Assembly: GCF_016482685.1 (NCBI RefSeq)
Contig: NZ_JACYHF010000003.1
Span: 62,001-126,000, forward strand
Source: Streptomyces sp. DSM 110735
GTDB taxonomy: Bacteria; Actinomycetota; Actinomycetes; Streptomycetales; Streptomycetaceae
Direction of reading: 5' to 3'
DNA length: 64,000 nucleotides
Shown: piece after piece, positions 7,852-16,517 of the stretch
How the letters are laid out: every line of letters starts with the position of its first letter
Position numbering within the stretch: the first letter of the stretch is position 1
The notes under the pieces: generated by a model
What the model saw: only the letters and a program-made list of their open reading frames with translations
Told to the model about the DNA's origin: nothing
Database searches by the model: none
Translations under genes and position numbers: made by a program

Positions 7852-8361
7852 TCAGCGCACCTGCTTCAGGTCCGTGATCTTGCGTGTCGTCAGGTCCGAC
7901 TGGACGTCGATCCGGGTGACCTCGGGGTGCTTGCCGTCGCTCCACGTCAGGGTGACGCGGGTGGTGGCGTGGCCCATGCCCGAACCGGCGTACGCGGCCT
8001 TCCACTTCACCGGGGTGTTCTGGGCGAAGAGGATGCCGTCGGCGTGGTTCCTCTGCTCCCAGGCGGTGACCTTCTTGCGGGTGGAGGCGGTGAGGTAGAA
8101 GCCGCGGAGCGCCTTGGCGTCGGCGGCGCTCGCCGGGTCCTCGCCGTCCCAGACGGCGTCGATGTAGGCGCCGTAGAAGTCGGCGACGCGCTGGGTGACG
8201 TTGCGGGGGTCGCCCTGGGCGGTCGTGACGGCGGCGGGGCGGGCGGATGCCGGGGCGGGCGTGTGGGAGGTACCCGCGAGGGCGGGGGTCACGGCGGCGA
8301 GGACCAGACCCGCGCCGAGGGCGACGGTGGTCAGCGGTGTCATGCGGTTGCGGATGGACAT
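7852..8361 (-). CDS. Secreted protein of unknown function
   Basis: 169 residues with a clear Sec signal peptide (MSIRNRMTPLTTVALGAGLV followed by a hydrophobic core and an AxA site near residue 29, PALAG). The mature part has a helical segment (VTQRVADFYGAYIDAVWDG) and a strand-rich C-terminal domain (TRVTLTWSDGKHPEVTRIDV), resembling NTF2-like or lipoprotein-type scaffolds of Streptomyces secreted proteins. No enzyme motif is seen. Only 12 bases separate its stop from that of the antiporter gene, so the two transcripts converge. Confidence 0.8.
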   Translation of the reverse strand: MSIRNRMTPLTTVALGAGLVLAAVTPALAGTSHTPAPASARPAAVTTAQGDPRNVTQRVADFYGAYIDAVWDGEDPASAADAKALRGFYLTASTRKKVTAWEQRNHADGILFAQNTPVKWKAAYAGSGMGHATTRVTLTWSDGKHPEVTRIDVQSDLTTRKITDLKQVR

Positions 8362-8499
8362 GTGACTGATTCACCCGTTTTCTACGAGACCGGGCCGTTC
8401 CCGGCCGTTGACGGACCGTAAGACCGCGATTGTCACGTCCTGGTTCCCGTATCCCGGCACTGTTCGCCCGATGTCCCCTGCCCGGCGCAGCCGCCGCGC

Positions 8500-9753
8500 T
8501 CAGTCGGCGGCCGTGAACGCCAGCACCGCGTTCTGGCCACCGAAGCCGAACGAGCTGCTGAGGGCCGCCCGCATGTCGTGCGCGCGGGGCGCCTTGGCGA
8601 CGACGTCCAGGTCGATCGCCGGGTCCAGGGTGTGCAGGTTGGCGGTCGGCGGGATGAGCTGGTGGCGCAGGGTGAGGACCGTGCAGGCGGCTTCGATGGC
8701 GCCCGCGCCGCCGATGGCGTGGCCGATGGTGCCCTTGACGGCGGTGACGGGCGGCGGCTTGCGGAAGATCTGGTGCAGGGCGTTGTGTTCGGCGAGGTCG
8801 CCCTGGGGGGTGGAGGTGCCGTGGGCGTTGACGTGGTCGACGTCCTCGGGGGCGAGTCCCGCGTCCGCGAGGGCGCCCTGGATGGCGCGGGCGGCGCCGT
8901 CGCCGCCGGGGTGCGGGGCGGTGAAGTGGTGGGCGTCGCAGGAGGCGCCGAACCCCGAGACGTAGGCGGCGGGACGGCTCCCCCGGGCGCGGGCGTCCTC
9001 GGCGCGCTCCAGGACGAGGACGGCGGCGCCCTCGCCGAGGACGAATCCGTCGCGGTCGCGGTCGAAGGGGCGGGACGCCTCGTGCGGGGCGTCGCTACGG
9101 CGGGACAGCGCGCGCATCTGGGCGAAGCAGGCGGCGGTCATGGGCAGCCGGGCCGACTCGCTGCCCCCGGCGAGGACCAGGTCGCAGGCGCCGGACAGCA
9201 GCCAGTCGCGGGCGAGTCCGATCGCGCTCGTGCCGGAGGCGCAGGCGGTGCTGACGACCATGTTGGGTCCGGTGACCCCGAGGTCGAGGGCGATCTCGGC
9301 GGCGGCCATGTTGGGCACGCTGCGCGGCAGCGCGAGCGGGGAGACCCGGTCGGGCACCTGGTCCGCGAGCCGGTCGAACTCCGCCTGCCAGCCCTGCATG
9401 GAGCCGGTGCCCACCCCCATGACGACGCCGACCCGGGCGGCTTCCCAGCCGTCGGCGCCGAGCCCGGTGCCGACGCCGGTACCGAGCCCGGCGTCGGCCA
9501 CGGCCTCGCGCGCGGCGAGCAGCGCGAAGGTGGTGAAGCGGTCGAGGCGGCGGCTGAGCCGGTGCCCGAGGAGCCCGGCCGCGTCCAGCTCGGGCACCCG
9601 GCAGGAGAACGCCACCGGCAGCCCGTCGAGCCCCGGGTCGGGGGCCGCCGTGGAGAGCCCGGCGCACAGCCCCTCCCACGCCGCGTCCCTGCCGATCCCG
9701 GCCGGCGTGACCAGTCCGAGTCCGGTGACGGCCACGGGGGGACGCCGGTTCAT
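8500..9753 (-). CDS. Beta-ketoacyl-ACP synthase II-like condensing enzyme (FabF type)
   Basis: 417 residues, start ATG 9753 with AGGTGA immediately upstream. The thiolase-fold ketosynthase carries the full Cys-His-His triad: VVSTACASGTSAIG (nucleophile Cys), VNAHGTSTPQGD, and GTIGHAIGGAGA. It would extend an acyl chain on an acyl carrier protein with malonyl-ACP. Length fits stand-alone FabF. It is the last gene of a minus-strand unit with a small unknown protein and a hydrolase/ADC-like fusion, not of a fab cluster with ACP and FabH. That suggests a role in a specialised lipid or polyketide step rather than housekeeping synthesis (inference). Confidence 0.9.
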   Translation of the reverse strand: MNRRPPVAVTGLGLVTPAGIGRDAAWEGLCAGLSTAAPDPGLDGLPVAFSCRVPELDAAGLLGHRLSRRLDRFTTFALLAAREAVADAGLGTGVGTGLGADGWEAARVGVVMGVGTGSMQGWQAEFDRLADQVPDRVSPLALPRSVPNMAAAEIALDLGVTGPNMVVSTACASGTSAIGLARDWLLSGACDLVLAGGSESARLPMTAACFAQMRALSRRSDAPHEASRPFDRDRDGFVLGEGAAVLVLERAEDARARGSRPAAYVSGFGASCDAHHFTAPHPGGDGAARAIQGALADAGLAPEDVDHVNAHGTSTPQGDLAEHNALHQIFRKPPPVTAVKGTIGHAIGGAGAIEAACTVLTLRHQLIPPTANLHTLDPAIDLDVVAKAPRAHDMRAALSSSFGFGGQNAVLAFTAAD

Positions 9754-9879
9754 GTCACCTGATTTCACGAGCTGCATGTGCCGTGATTATGCGGACCTGT
9801 GGCGCCCTGCCCGCCGCGCCACACTCGTTCGGCCGAGGACCGCGCCCGCTACCACCCGTATGCGCGAACGCGGCGCCGC

Positions 9880-10248
9880 TCAGGCGATGCCGTCGTACGA
9901 CCCTGGTACGGCGGCGGACGACCGTCCCGCCATACCGCTCGACCGTCCGGCGCGCCCGCTCGAACGTCCCGTGCGGTCGATCGGTACGGCGTCCAGACCG
10001 GGGTGTGCGGTGAGCAACGTGGCTGCCGCGGCGCGCAGTTGGCGGGCGGTGCGGCGGCAGGCGGCTGCCTGGCGGGTCAGGGCGGGGCGGGTGTGGGCCG
10101 GGGTGGCGGGGCAGGTGGCAAGCGACTTGGCGGTGGCGACGAGGCGGCGGGCGTAGCCGTCCATCAGCTCGGCGTCGGCGCGCAACCCGGCTGCCCGGTC
10201 GAGGAGTTCGGCCGCGCGCGGCGTCGTACGGGGGGACTCGGTCACCAT
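9880..10248 (-). CDS. Unknown Ala/Arg-rich helical protein with a GRSSG repeat tail
   Basis: 122 residues from ATG 10248. Residues 10-90 form a long Ala/Arg/Leu-rich helical region (RAAELLDRAAGLRADAELMD) that could be a coiled coil or helical bundle. The C-terminus repeats GRSSG-like units (GRSSGRAGRSSGMAGRSS) and looks disordered. It sits 53 bases after the fusion-protein gene and 126 bases before the ketosynthase gene, all on the minus strand, so the three are probably one transcript. No family is recognised and no function is proposed. Confidence 0.6.
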   Translation of the reverse strand: MVTESPRTTPRAAELLDRAAGLRADAELMDGYARRLVATAKSLATCPATPAHTRPALTRQAAACRRTARQLRAAAATLLTAHPGLDAVPIDRTGRSSGRAGRSSGMAGRSSAAVPGSYDGIA

Positions 10249-10301
10249 GGCTGCTCCCGGTCGCGTGGGGTCGGTCGCGGTCTCGGTCTCTCGGGGCGGT
10301 C

Positions 10302-12425
10302 TCAGCGCGGCAGCACCGCCCCGGCACTGCGGTGGACCATGGACTGCGGGCAGGACAGCACGAACAGCGGCGGCGCTCCGTCGGCGCCGAGCTTGCGCAG
10401 TTGCCCGGACATGGGTTCGGCGGCGGAGGTGTCCAGGCGCAGCCGCACGCCCGCGCCGAGGTGCAGCCGGGGGCGCCCGCTGGTGCGGACCAGGGTGCGG
10501 ACGGTGCTCTCGCCGCGCCTGCCGTAGAGCACCCAGTCGGCCTCGGGGCAGCGGACGCCCGGACCGAGCCGCCCCTCGACGGTGACGCCGATGTCCGGTG
10601 CGGTGAACCGGATATGACGACCCATCAGGTCGGCTTCGGCGGGGGCGAGCAGCGCGGGCAGCCCCCAGATCTCCCGCGCGACGACCTGCGCCTCCTCGCT
10701 GGTGACGGCGAGCGAGAGGACGTACCGGCCGGTGCGGCGCAGGTCGGCACGGCGCAGCAGGTCGGTGGCGAGGTCGAGGGGGCGGGGCCGCCACAGGTCG
10801 TCGACCAGCACCGACAGGACGATCTCGGTGTACGGGCCGATGGTGGAGCTGCGGTGTTCGTACAGGGACAGCACCGCGAGCGCCCGGCGCGCCGGGGTGC
10901 TCGGCCGCATCCAGGCGACGTGGGGCAGCAGCGCGCGTACGGCATCGGCGTCGGCCGGGAAGCACAGGTGGGCCGAGGAGGAGTCGTGGTAGCGCACCGG
11001 CATCGAGACCGGACCCCGGGTGGTGGCGAGGGACGTGGTGGGCAGGGTGAGGAAGGGGTGGCCGTCCGGCGGGTGGGCGCGGTTCTTGAGGCGGTACGCC
11101 TGGGTGCGCACGACGGGTCCCCGGTACGGCGCGAGCGCGCGGTCGATGTCGTCGCGTACGGCGGGGGCGGTGGTGCGCAGGTGCTCCAGGTAGCCGCGCA
11201 GTGTGTGGGAGCGGGGGAACTCCCTTGCCGTGCCGGTGAATTCGGCCTCGTAGCGGTTCGGGTGCGCCTCGGCGGCGCCGCCCCGGCCCTCGGGGGCGGG
11301 CACGATGTCGTGTTCGTCGGTGACGCGGGCGACCCAGGTGCGCGGGTCGGCGGGTTTGCCGCGGTGGGGCGGGGAGCCGACGGCGACGACGTGGGTGACC
11401 CGGTAGGTGGCGCAGAACTCGGGGTCCTGGGCGAGGTTGAGCAGCGCGGTGCCGCCCTCGCCGTGGCCGATCAGTGCGAGGTCGGCGCCGCGCGGGATGC
11501 CGTGGTCCTCGATGGCGGGCAGCAGGGCGCGGGTGTAGGGCGAGCCGGGCGTGAACTGCTCCTGCCAGGCGCCGAGCACGTCGGGCGGCGCGTCGTCGCG
11601 GGGGCGGCCGGGTGCGGTGCCGGGTGCCTGGACGACGTAGCGGACGACGCCGTCGGGGCCGCGCACGTTCTGGACGAGGACGCGTCCGGCGCAGGACAGG
11701 GTCTCGATGTTGCGCAGGAAGCCGAGGAAGGAGCCCTCGGTGGCGATGGTCTGCCGTTCCTGGCCGGTGAGCGCGGTGCCCTCGGCTGCCGCGTCGCCGG
11801 TTCCGCCCGCCGGTCCGCCCTCGGGGTCGCCCGCGCGGTCCGCCGGTTCGGCGTCCAGCAGGGCGCGCACGGGCGGCAGTTCGGTCATCAGGGCGGTGAG
11901 TCCGGCCAGGGAGCGCTGGGCGTCCGGGGTGCGGAACAGTCCGCGCAGGGCGCGTACGGCGTCGCGGTCGCGGTGTGCGGTGAGGGCGCGGCGGAGTCTG
12001 CGGACGCCGGGTTCGCGGGCGAGTTCGGGGTGGCCGGTGAGGAGGGCGGCGGTGCGCAGCCGCAGTGCGGTGACGGCCACCCTGGCGGCCAGGTTCTCCC
12101 CGCCGAGAGCGGAGGCGCCCGCGCCGAGCATCCGGGCCAGACCCCGGGCGTCGCGGGCGGGCGGGGCGCCCAGACCCCAGCGGTCCGTGAGGGCCCGCAG
12201 CAGCGCGGCGCGGGCGGCCGGGGAGAGTCGGGTGCGGCGGCGGCGCGGTCCTGCGGGGGCGGGCGCGCAGAGCGCGGCCGTGGTGCGCGCCGCCACCGCG
12301 CGTATGCCCTCGGCGGCGTCGAGCACCTCGCGCGCGGACCGCCGCAGCAGTTCCGCCGTCTCGCGTCCGTCGTCGTGCTGTCCGCCCTTGATGGGCCGTC
12401 CGGGTGCGTGGCCGTCCGCTGGCAT
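10302..12425 (-). CDS. Fusion of a Ser-less alpha/beta-hydrolase-like domain and an acetoacetate-decarboxylase-like domain
   Basis: 707 residues; GAGGGAG precedes ATG 12425. Residues 20-190 are helical and Arg-rich. Residues 220-430 look like an alpha/beta hydrolase, but the nucleophile elbow reads GHGEGG (320-325) instead of GHSxGG, so the catalytic Ser is missing. The Asp-loop (DEHDIVPAP, about 370-378) and a candidate His (S406-H407) remain. Residues 475-700 resemble the acetoacetate decarboxylase fold (RYHDSSSAHLCFP, SLYEHRSSTIGPYTEIVLSV). The family motif ending in the Schiff-base Lys reads EIWGLPALLA (585-594), with no Lys. Both halves may be non-catalytic or changed in function. First gene of the ketosynthase unit. 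Confidence 0.8.
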   Translation of the reverse strand: MPADGHAPGRPIKGGQHDDGRETAELLRRSAREVLDAAEGIRAVAARTTAALCAPAPAGPRRRRTRLSPAARAALLRALTDRWGLGAPPARDARGLARMLGAGASALGGENLAARVAVTALRLRTAALLTGHPELAREPGVRRLRRALTAHRDRDAVRALRGLFRTPDAQRSLAGLTALMTELPPVRALLDAEPADRAGDPEGGPAGGTGDAAAEGTALTGQERQTIATEGSFLGFLRNIETLSCAGRVLVQNVRGPDGVVRYVVQAPGTAPGRPRDDAPPDVLGAWQEQFTPGSPYTRALLPAIEDHGIPRGADLALIGHGEGGTALLNLAQDPEFCATYRVTHVVAVGSPPHRGKPADPRTWVARVTDEHDIVPAPEGRGGAAEAHPNRYEAEFTGTAREFPRSHTLRGYLEHLRTTAPAVRDDIDRALAPYRGPVVRTQAYRLKNRAHPPDGHPFLTLPTTSLATTRGPVSMPVRYHDSSSAHLCFPADADAVRALLPHVAWMRPSTPARRALAVLSLYEHRSSTIGPYTEIVLSVLVDDLWRPRPLDLATDLLRRADLRRTGRYVLSLAVTSEEAQVVAREIWGLPALLAPAEADLMGRHIRFTAPDIGVTVEGRLGPGVRCPEADWVLYGRRGESTVRTLVRTSGRPRLHLGAGVRLRLDTSAAEPMSGQLRKLGADGAPPLFVLSCPQSMVHRSAGAVLPR

Positions 12426-12711
12426 CCGACGCTCCCTCGGTTCGACTGTGTACGACAGGCCCTGGAGACGGCCTCGGTTTCATCGTCGGCCAGCGTCTGC
12501 GTGCCCGCACTTCCGTCCGGGTCGCAGGTGAGACGGTGACGGGGGCGCCGAGGGCTCCGCCGGAAGACCCGCCGGGTCCGCGCGGAACCGGGCCCGCAGG
12601 GCGCTCGGGCGGGTCGGCCGAGGGGGCGCTCGGCCGGTGCGGGAGGCCCGCCGTATCCGCTCCGGTCGACCACTCGAACGGGTTAACCGGGGCGGTGGCG
12701 GGACCGTCCGG

Positions 12712-13170
12712 TCAGACCTCGGCGGACAGGGAGGCGGCCACGGTGGCGCCCAGTTCCCAGCAGGACTCCGTGTCGGTCTTCGCGGGGGTGCCGGTGACGG
12801 TCACGGTCTCGGCGACGCGGCGCCAGCCCAGTCCGGTGGTGATCGCGTCGAGACCGCGCAGGGCGCCGGTCACGTCGCTGCCGCCGTGCACCCAGGCGCC
12901 GAAGGGGCGTCCCCGGGTGGCGTCCAGGCAGGGGTAGTAGACCTGGTCGAAGAAATGCTTCAGGGCGCCGGACATGTAGCCGAGGTTGGCAGGCGTGCCG
13001 AGGAGGTAGCCGTCGGCCTCCAGCACGTCGGAGGCGGTCGCGGCGAGGGCGGCGCGCCGTACGACGCGGACGCCCTCGATCTCGGGCGTCTGCGCCCCGG
13101 AGAGCACCGCCTCGAACAGTTCCTGGCAGTTCGGCGAGGGGGTGTGGTGGACGATCAGCAAGGTGGGCAC
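12712..13170 (-). CDS. Flavodoxin-fold NAD(P)H-dependent reductase family protein
   Basis: 152 residues from a GTG at 13170. The N-terminal strand and loop (TLLIVHHTPSPNCQELFEAV) and the motif GTPANLGYMSGALKHFFDQV (about 65-85) are typical of flavodoxin-like/FMN reductase proteins; residues 95-150 complete the open alpha/beta fold (GAWVHGGSD). Such proteins bind FMN and move electrons from NAD(P)H to quinones, flavins or partner proteins in the cytoplasm. The specific substrate cannot be told. It is divergent from the methyltransferase at 13281. The 286 bases on its 3' side (12426-12711) carry no convincing gene. Confidence 0.85.
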   Translation of the reverse strand: MPTLLIVHHTPSPNCQELFEAVLSGAQTPEIEGVRVVRRAALAATASDVLEADGYLLGTPANLGYMSGALKHFFDQVYYPCLDATRGRPFGAWVHGGSDVTGALRGLDAITTGLGWRRVAETVTVTGTPAKTDTESCWELGATVAASLSAEV

Positions 13171-13280
13171 GCCTGGAAGCGTGCCCTGCGGGCACCGGGA
13201 GCCGCAAACGGGGTCGTTGTGGCGCACCGGCGGGGGTGCGACGATGCCGGGCAGTCGAACGGGATTCGGGAGGAGCCGTC

Positions 13281-13922
13281 TTGGCCGAGGAAGAACAGCG
13301 GGCACCCGCAGCCGTCGTGTTCGACGCGCTGGGTCTCGCCTATGAGGAGGCGTTCGCCACCTCCGCGTCCCATCTCGCCTCGCTGGGCTGGCTGGTGGAG
13401 CGGCTGAAACCCGGCAGCCGGGTGCTGGACGTGGGCAGCGGGACGGGAAAGCCGACGGCGCGAGTGCTGGCGGACGCGGGGCACCGGGTGCTCGGCATCG
13501 ATGTCTCGCCGGTGATGGTGGAGTTGGCCCGGCGGCAGGTCCCGGAAGCCGAGTTCCGGCTCGCGGACATCCGTGAACTGCCGCTCCCCGTCGGGTCGTT
13601 CGACGCGGTGTGCGCGTACTTCTCACTGCTCCAGATGACGCGCGGCGAACAGCGGTCCGTGGTAGGCAAGTTGGCCGCCGCGCTCCGTCCGGGCGGGCTC
13701 GCCGTGCTGGCGACGGTGCCGGTCGACGTGGAGGGCGTGGACGTGACGTTCATGGGCCAGCCGGTGCGGGTGACGAGCTTCGCCGCCGAGGACTTCGCCC
13801 AACTGGCGGCGGATTCCGGGCTGTCGGTGCTGGCGGAGGAGAACGTGATGTTCACGCCCGCGCACCCGGACGGCGGACCCGAGCCGCAGGTGTTCCTGTA
13901 CTGCCGCCGGGACGAGGGCTGA
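13281..13922 (+). CDS. Class I SAM-dependent methyltransferase
   Basis: 213 residues. TTG 13281 is chosen because GGGAGGAG lies seven bases upstream. Motif I is VLDVGSGTGKPTARVLADAG (about 45-65), followed by GIDVSPVMVELARRQ (motif II), FDAVCAYFSLLQM (motif IV) and LRPGGLAVLATVP (post-motif). This matches the Methyltransf_11/25 fold of UbiE-like enzymes, which transfer a methyl group from S-adenosylmethionine to a small molecule. The acceptor is unknown. The gene ends against a strong hairpin shared with the convergent DUF1996 gene. Confidence 0.88.
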   Translation: MAEEEQRAPAAVVFDALGLAYEEAFATSASHLASLGWLVERLKPGSRVLDVGSGTGKPTARVLADAGHRVLGIDVSPVMVELARRQVPEAEFRLADIRELPLPVGSFDAVCAYFSLLQMTRGEQRSVVGKLAAALRPGGLAVLATVPVDVEGVDVTFMGQPVRVTSFAAEDFAQLAADSGLSVLAEENVMFTPAHPDGGPEPQVFLYCRRDEG

Positions 13923-13928
13923 GACGAC

Positions 13929-13972
13929 GGCAGCGGCGGTGCGGGGCTCCTCGCCCGCGCACCGCCGCTGCC
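13929..13972. terminator. Bidirectional terminator hairpin
   Basis: A 15-bp perfect inverted repeat (GGCAGCGGCGGTGCG at 13929-13943, complement at 13958-13972) with a 14-base loop whose ends can pair further. It sits between the convergent stops at 13922 and 13999, so it should end both transcripts. There is no T-run, as is common for actinobacterial terminators. Confidence 0.75.
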
Positions 13973-13998
13973 CTGTCGCTACGGCTGTTCGCTCAGGG

Positions 13999-16089
13999 TC
14001 AGTAGCGCAGGCGCCGCGCCCGGAGGAACATCACCAGGCCGGAGCCCGCCAGCAGGACGCCGATCGCGGCGGGCCAGAGCTGCGCGCCGGTCTCCGCGAG
14101 GCTGCCGCCGGACGTCTGGGGCTCGGTGCCGGTGGCGGGCGGCGGCGTGGTCTGCGGGACGGCTGCAGCGCCCGTGCTCTCGGGAGCGGAGGCGGAGACG
14201 GTGGCCTCGGCGGTCCCGGTGTCCTTGCCGGTGGGGGCGGTGGTGCGCTCGGCGGGGGCCGTGGTGCGGTCCGCCTTCGGCGCCTGGGCCGGCTTGGTGG
14301 TCTCGGTCGGACCGGCGGTGCTGCCGGGCTCGTCCTGCTTGCCGCCCTTGCCGTGGCCGTCGTGCTTGGTGCCGCCGGTCGGGGTGACGGTCGCGTCGGT
14401 CCTGGGCGGCTCGGCCGGGCTGCTCGCGGTGGCGGAGTCGCCGGGCTTGCCGCCGTCGGACGGCGCGGCGGTGCCCTTGTCGTCGCCGTTCTTGCCGCCG
14501 TCGCCCTGGTCGCCGCCGTTGCCGCCGTCGCCCGGGTTCGCCGTCGCGCCGCCGTTGTCGCCGCCGTTGTCGCCGCCCTTGTCACCGCCGTCGTCACCGC
14601 GCGGACCGCATGTACGCCCGGAGTTGATGCAGTCGACCATCTGGTCCATCAGGCCCTCGTCGAAGACGTTGATGAAGTCGCCGTGGTCGGTGACGGGCTT
14701 GTGCTGCTGCTCGGGGAAGGAGTCCACCGCGTACAACGGCACGGTCTTCCCGCCGTCGTTCAGGCTCGGCGCGTCCACGTCGTAGACGATGCGCTGGACC
14801 AACTGCGGGATGGGCTCGAAGCCCTGGGGGCAGGCGCCGTCCTGGCCCTCGAAGGCCACGTGCGTACGGTGGTTGGCGCTGTCGGTGTTGCGGCCGTCCC
14901 AGCAGCTCTGGAAGCGGAAGGTGCGCACCACGTCCGAACCGGACGGGCACAGCGGGTACTTGTCCTTGAGCTGCCGGTCCTCGAACCCGGTGCAGCTCCA
15001 GGACGCGTTGGCGTTGGCGGGACCGTTGACGAAGGACTTGGCGTCACCGGTGATGATGCGCAGCAGCCTCGGCATCGCGGTGACCTTGCCGCGCGGGTTG
15101 CCCTCGAAGGTGATGGTCACCTGCTTGGGCGTGACGATCTCGCCCGCGTTGCCCTCGGTGCCGCCGCCCGGGGCGCCCGCGTCCTTCTCCTGCTTGCCGT
15201 TCTGCAGCCGCACCACCGGCCAGTAGTACGTGGACTTGTCGCCCTTGTCGACACAGGAGGTGTCGGCCTTGGCGAGGTCGTCGTCGCTGGCGAAGGCGGT
15301 GTTGGACTGGTTGCCGACGTAGTCGTGGAAGTGGTGGGCGCCGTTGGAGACACCGGGGGCCACGATGACGTTGTCGGAGTTGCGCAGACCGTTCGCGTTG
15401 ACACCGCACTCGGAGGTGAAGGAGCCGGTGGAGGCGTCCGAACCCTTCGCCGGTTGCGGCACGTTGGGCTGTACGGACTTGATGTCGGCGTAGTCCGCCG
15501 CGACGGGTCCGTTGCCGCCCTGGCCGGGTGCCGCGCTCTGGCCGTTGTCGGCGGGGGGCTGGGTGTCGGCGGGAGGTGTGCTCTCGGCCGAGGCGCTGTC
15601 GCCGGGGGCGCTCTGGGCGGGGCGCAGGGTGCAGGCGGCGAGCGCGTCGAGACCCTCGGGACGGTCCCCGGTGCGACCGATGGCGTCGGCCACGCGATCC
15701 AGGGTCGCCTTCCGCTTGTCCTTCAGCGGGTTCATGATCGGGCCGTCGGCGGCGGCCGGGTCCTGGCGTATCTCCGGTGCCGACTGCTGGAGTTGCTGGT
15801 AGGCGGCGGCGATCTGCTGGTCCAGCGTGGCGAGTTCGCGGTCCACGTCGGCGCGGGCAGCCTCCGGCACCTTCGTCAACTGGGTACCCACGTCGGGGCA
15901 GTCGATCGTGGCCATCCCGGCGGACTTGACCTGTCCGGTCGCCTCCGTGCCCTGCCCGCCCCAGCCGCCTTCGGAGGCCGAGGCGTAGACGTTCGCCGCG
16001 ACGAGCCCACCGCCGCCGAGCATCAGTGCCATGGCGGCGAAGGTCACGCGTCGTGCGCCGGTCGGGCGTCTGCGCCTGTTGGGTTCCAA
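13999..16089 (-). CDS. Large secreted DUF1996 protein with LAETG sortase anchor
   Basis: About 696 residues. I prefer the TTG start at 16089, preceded by AGGGGATCGACC; longer frames reach 16185. A signal-like hydrophobic segment (VTFAAMALMLGGGGLVAANV) lies near residue 20. A helical region follows, then a DUF1996 domain (about 230-480) with SECGVNANGLRN, NGAHHFHDYVGN, FQSCWDGRN and THVAFEGQ. A Gly/Asp/Asn- and Thr/Pro-rich spacer leads to LAETG, a membrane helix and a basic tail: a class E sortase signal. The protein should be covalently fixed to the cell wall. The role of DUF1996 is unknown; many actinobacteria and fungi secrete such proteins. Confidence 0.9.
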   Translation of the reverse strand: MEPNRRRRPTGARRVTFAAMALMLGGGGLVAANVYASASEGGWGGQGTEATGQVKSAGMATIDCPDVGTQLTKVPEAARADVDRELATLDQQIAAAYQQLQQSAPEIRQDPAAADGPIMNPLKDKRKATLDRVADAIGRTGDRPEGLDALAACTLRPAQSAPGDSASAESTPPADTQPPADNGQSAAPGQGGNGPVAADYADIKSVQPNVPQPAKGSDASTGSFTSECGVNANGLRNSDNVIVAPGVSNGAHHFHDYVGNQSNTAFASDDDLAKADTSCVDKGDKSTYYWPVVRLQNGKQEKDAGAPGGGTEGNAGEIVTPKQVTITFEGNPRGKVTAMPRLLRIITGDAKSFVNGPANANASWSCTGFEDRQLKDKYPLCPSGSDVVRTFRFQSCWDGRNTDSANHRTHVAFEGQDGACPQGFEPIPQLVQRIVYDVDAPSLNDGGKTVPLYAVDSFPEQQHKPVTDHGDFINVFDEGLMDQMVDCINSGRTCGPRGDDGGDKGGDNGGDNGGATANPGDGGNGGDQGDGGKNGDDKGTAAPSDGGKPGDSATASSPAEPPRTDATVTPTGGTKHDGHGKGGKQDEPGSTAGPTETTKPAQAPKADRTTAPAERTTAPTGKDTGTAEATVSASAPESTGAAAVPQTTPPPATGTEPQTSGGSLAETGAQLWPAAIGVLLAGSGLVMFLRARRLRY

Positions 16090-16517
16090 GGTCGATCCCC
16101 TGCGTGTCGTGGTCGGTCGGGGCGTGCTCGGTCGGGGCATGAGGTGTCCCGGACCCCATACGCGGGGCGGTGCGGATGTGTTCAACGGGTCCGGGGATTC
16201 AGGACGAACTCATAAGAAAAAAGGGTCACATGAGGCGCGCCGCCCTCTCGGTGCGACGGCTCCCGGGGTGTGGGGCACCAGCTCGCCGGGGGTGCGCTCC
16301 ACTTCCCCCTCGAACACTGCCGTGAACATCACAAATACGTATCGGACATTCCACCCGACGACCTTCACACGAGTGACACAAGTTGGTTAGGTTGACGCCA
16401 AGGCCGCCCGGCTCCCCACCCCGTGAGCCCTCCGCGGCGCCCGGAGCGGGGGTTTCGACCGACTCGCGGGCGCGCCGGCCCGATTGCCCCGCGGGGCGAG
16501 GAAGGAGCGCGTCTCGC
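16090..16517. other. 428-base intergenic region between two divergent exported-protein genes
   Basis: No convincing gene. Next to the DUF1996 gene there is a tandem direct repeat (TCGGTCGGGGC twice, near 16113-16138). The segment 16200-16390 is unusually A/T-rich for this genome (AACTCATAAGAAAAAAGGGT, then ATCACAAATACGTATCGGAC), which fits promoters for both genes. From 16390 to 16517 there is a GC-rich leader for the NlpC/P60 gene. A c-di-AMP riboswitch is known upstream of some Streptomyces cell-wall hydrolase genes; I looked for its core and could not identify it here. Confidence 0.5.

Noticed and set aside
12426..12711. Open frames on both strands in the gap before the flavodoxin-fold gene
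   Set aside because: They are shadows with Pro/Arg/Gly composition and no ribosome sites.
16090..16517. Possible c-di-AMP (ydaO) riboswitch upstream of the NlpC/P60 gene
   Set aside because: Such switches precede cell-wall hydrolase genes in Streptomyces, but I could not find the conserved core in this leader.
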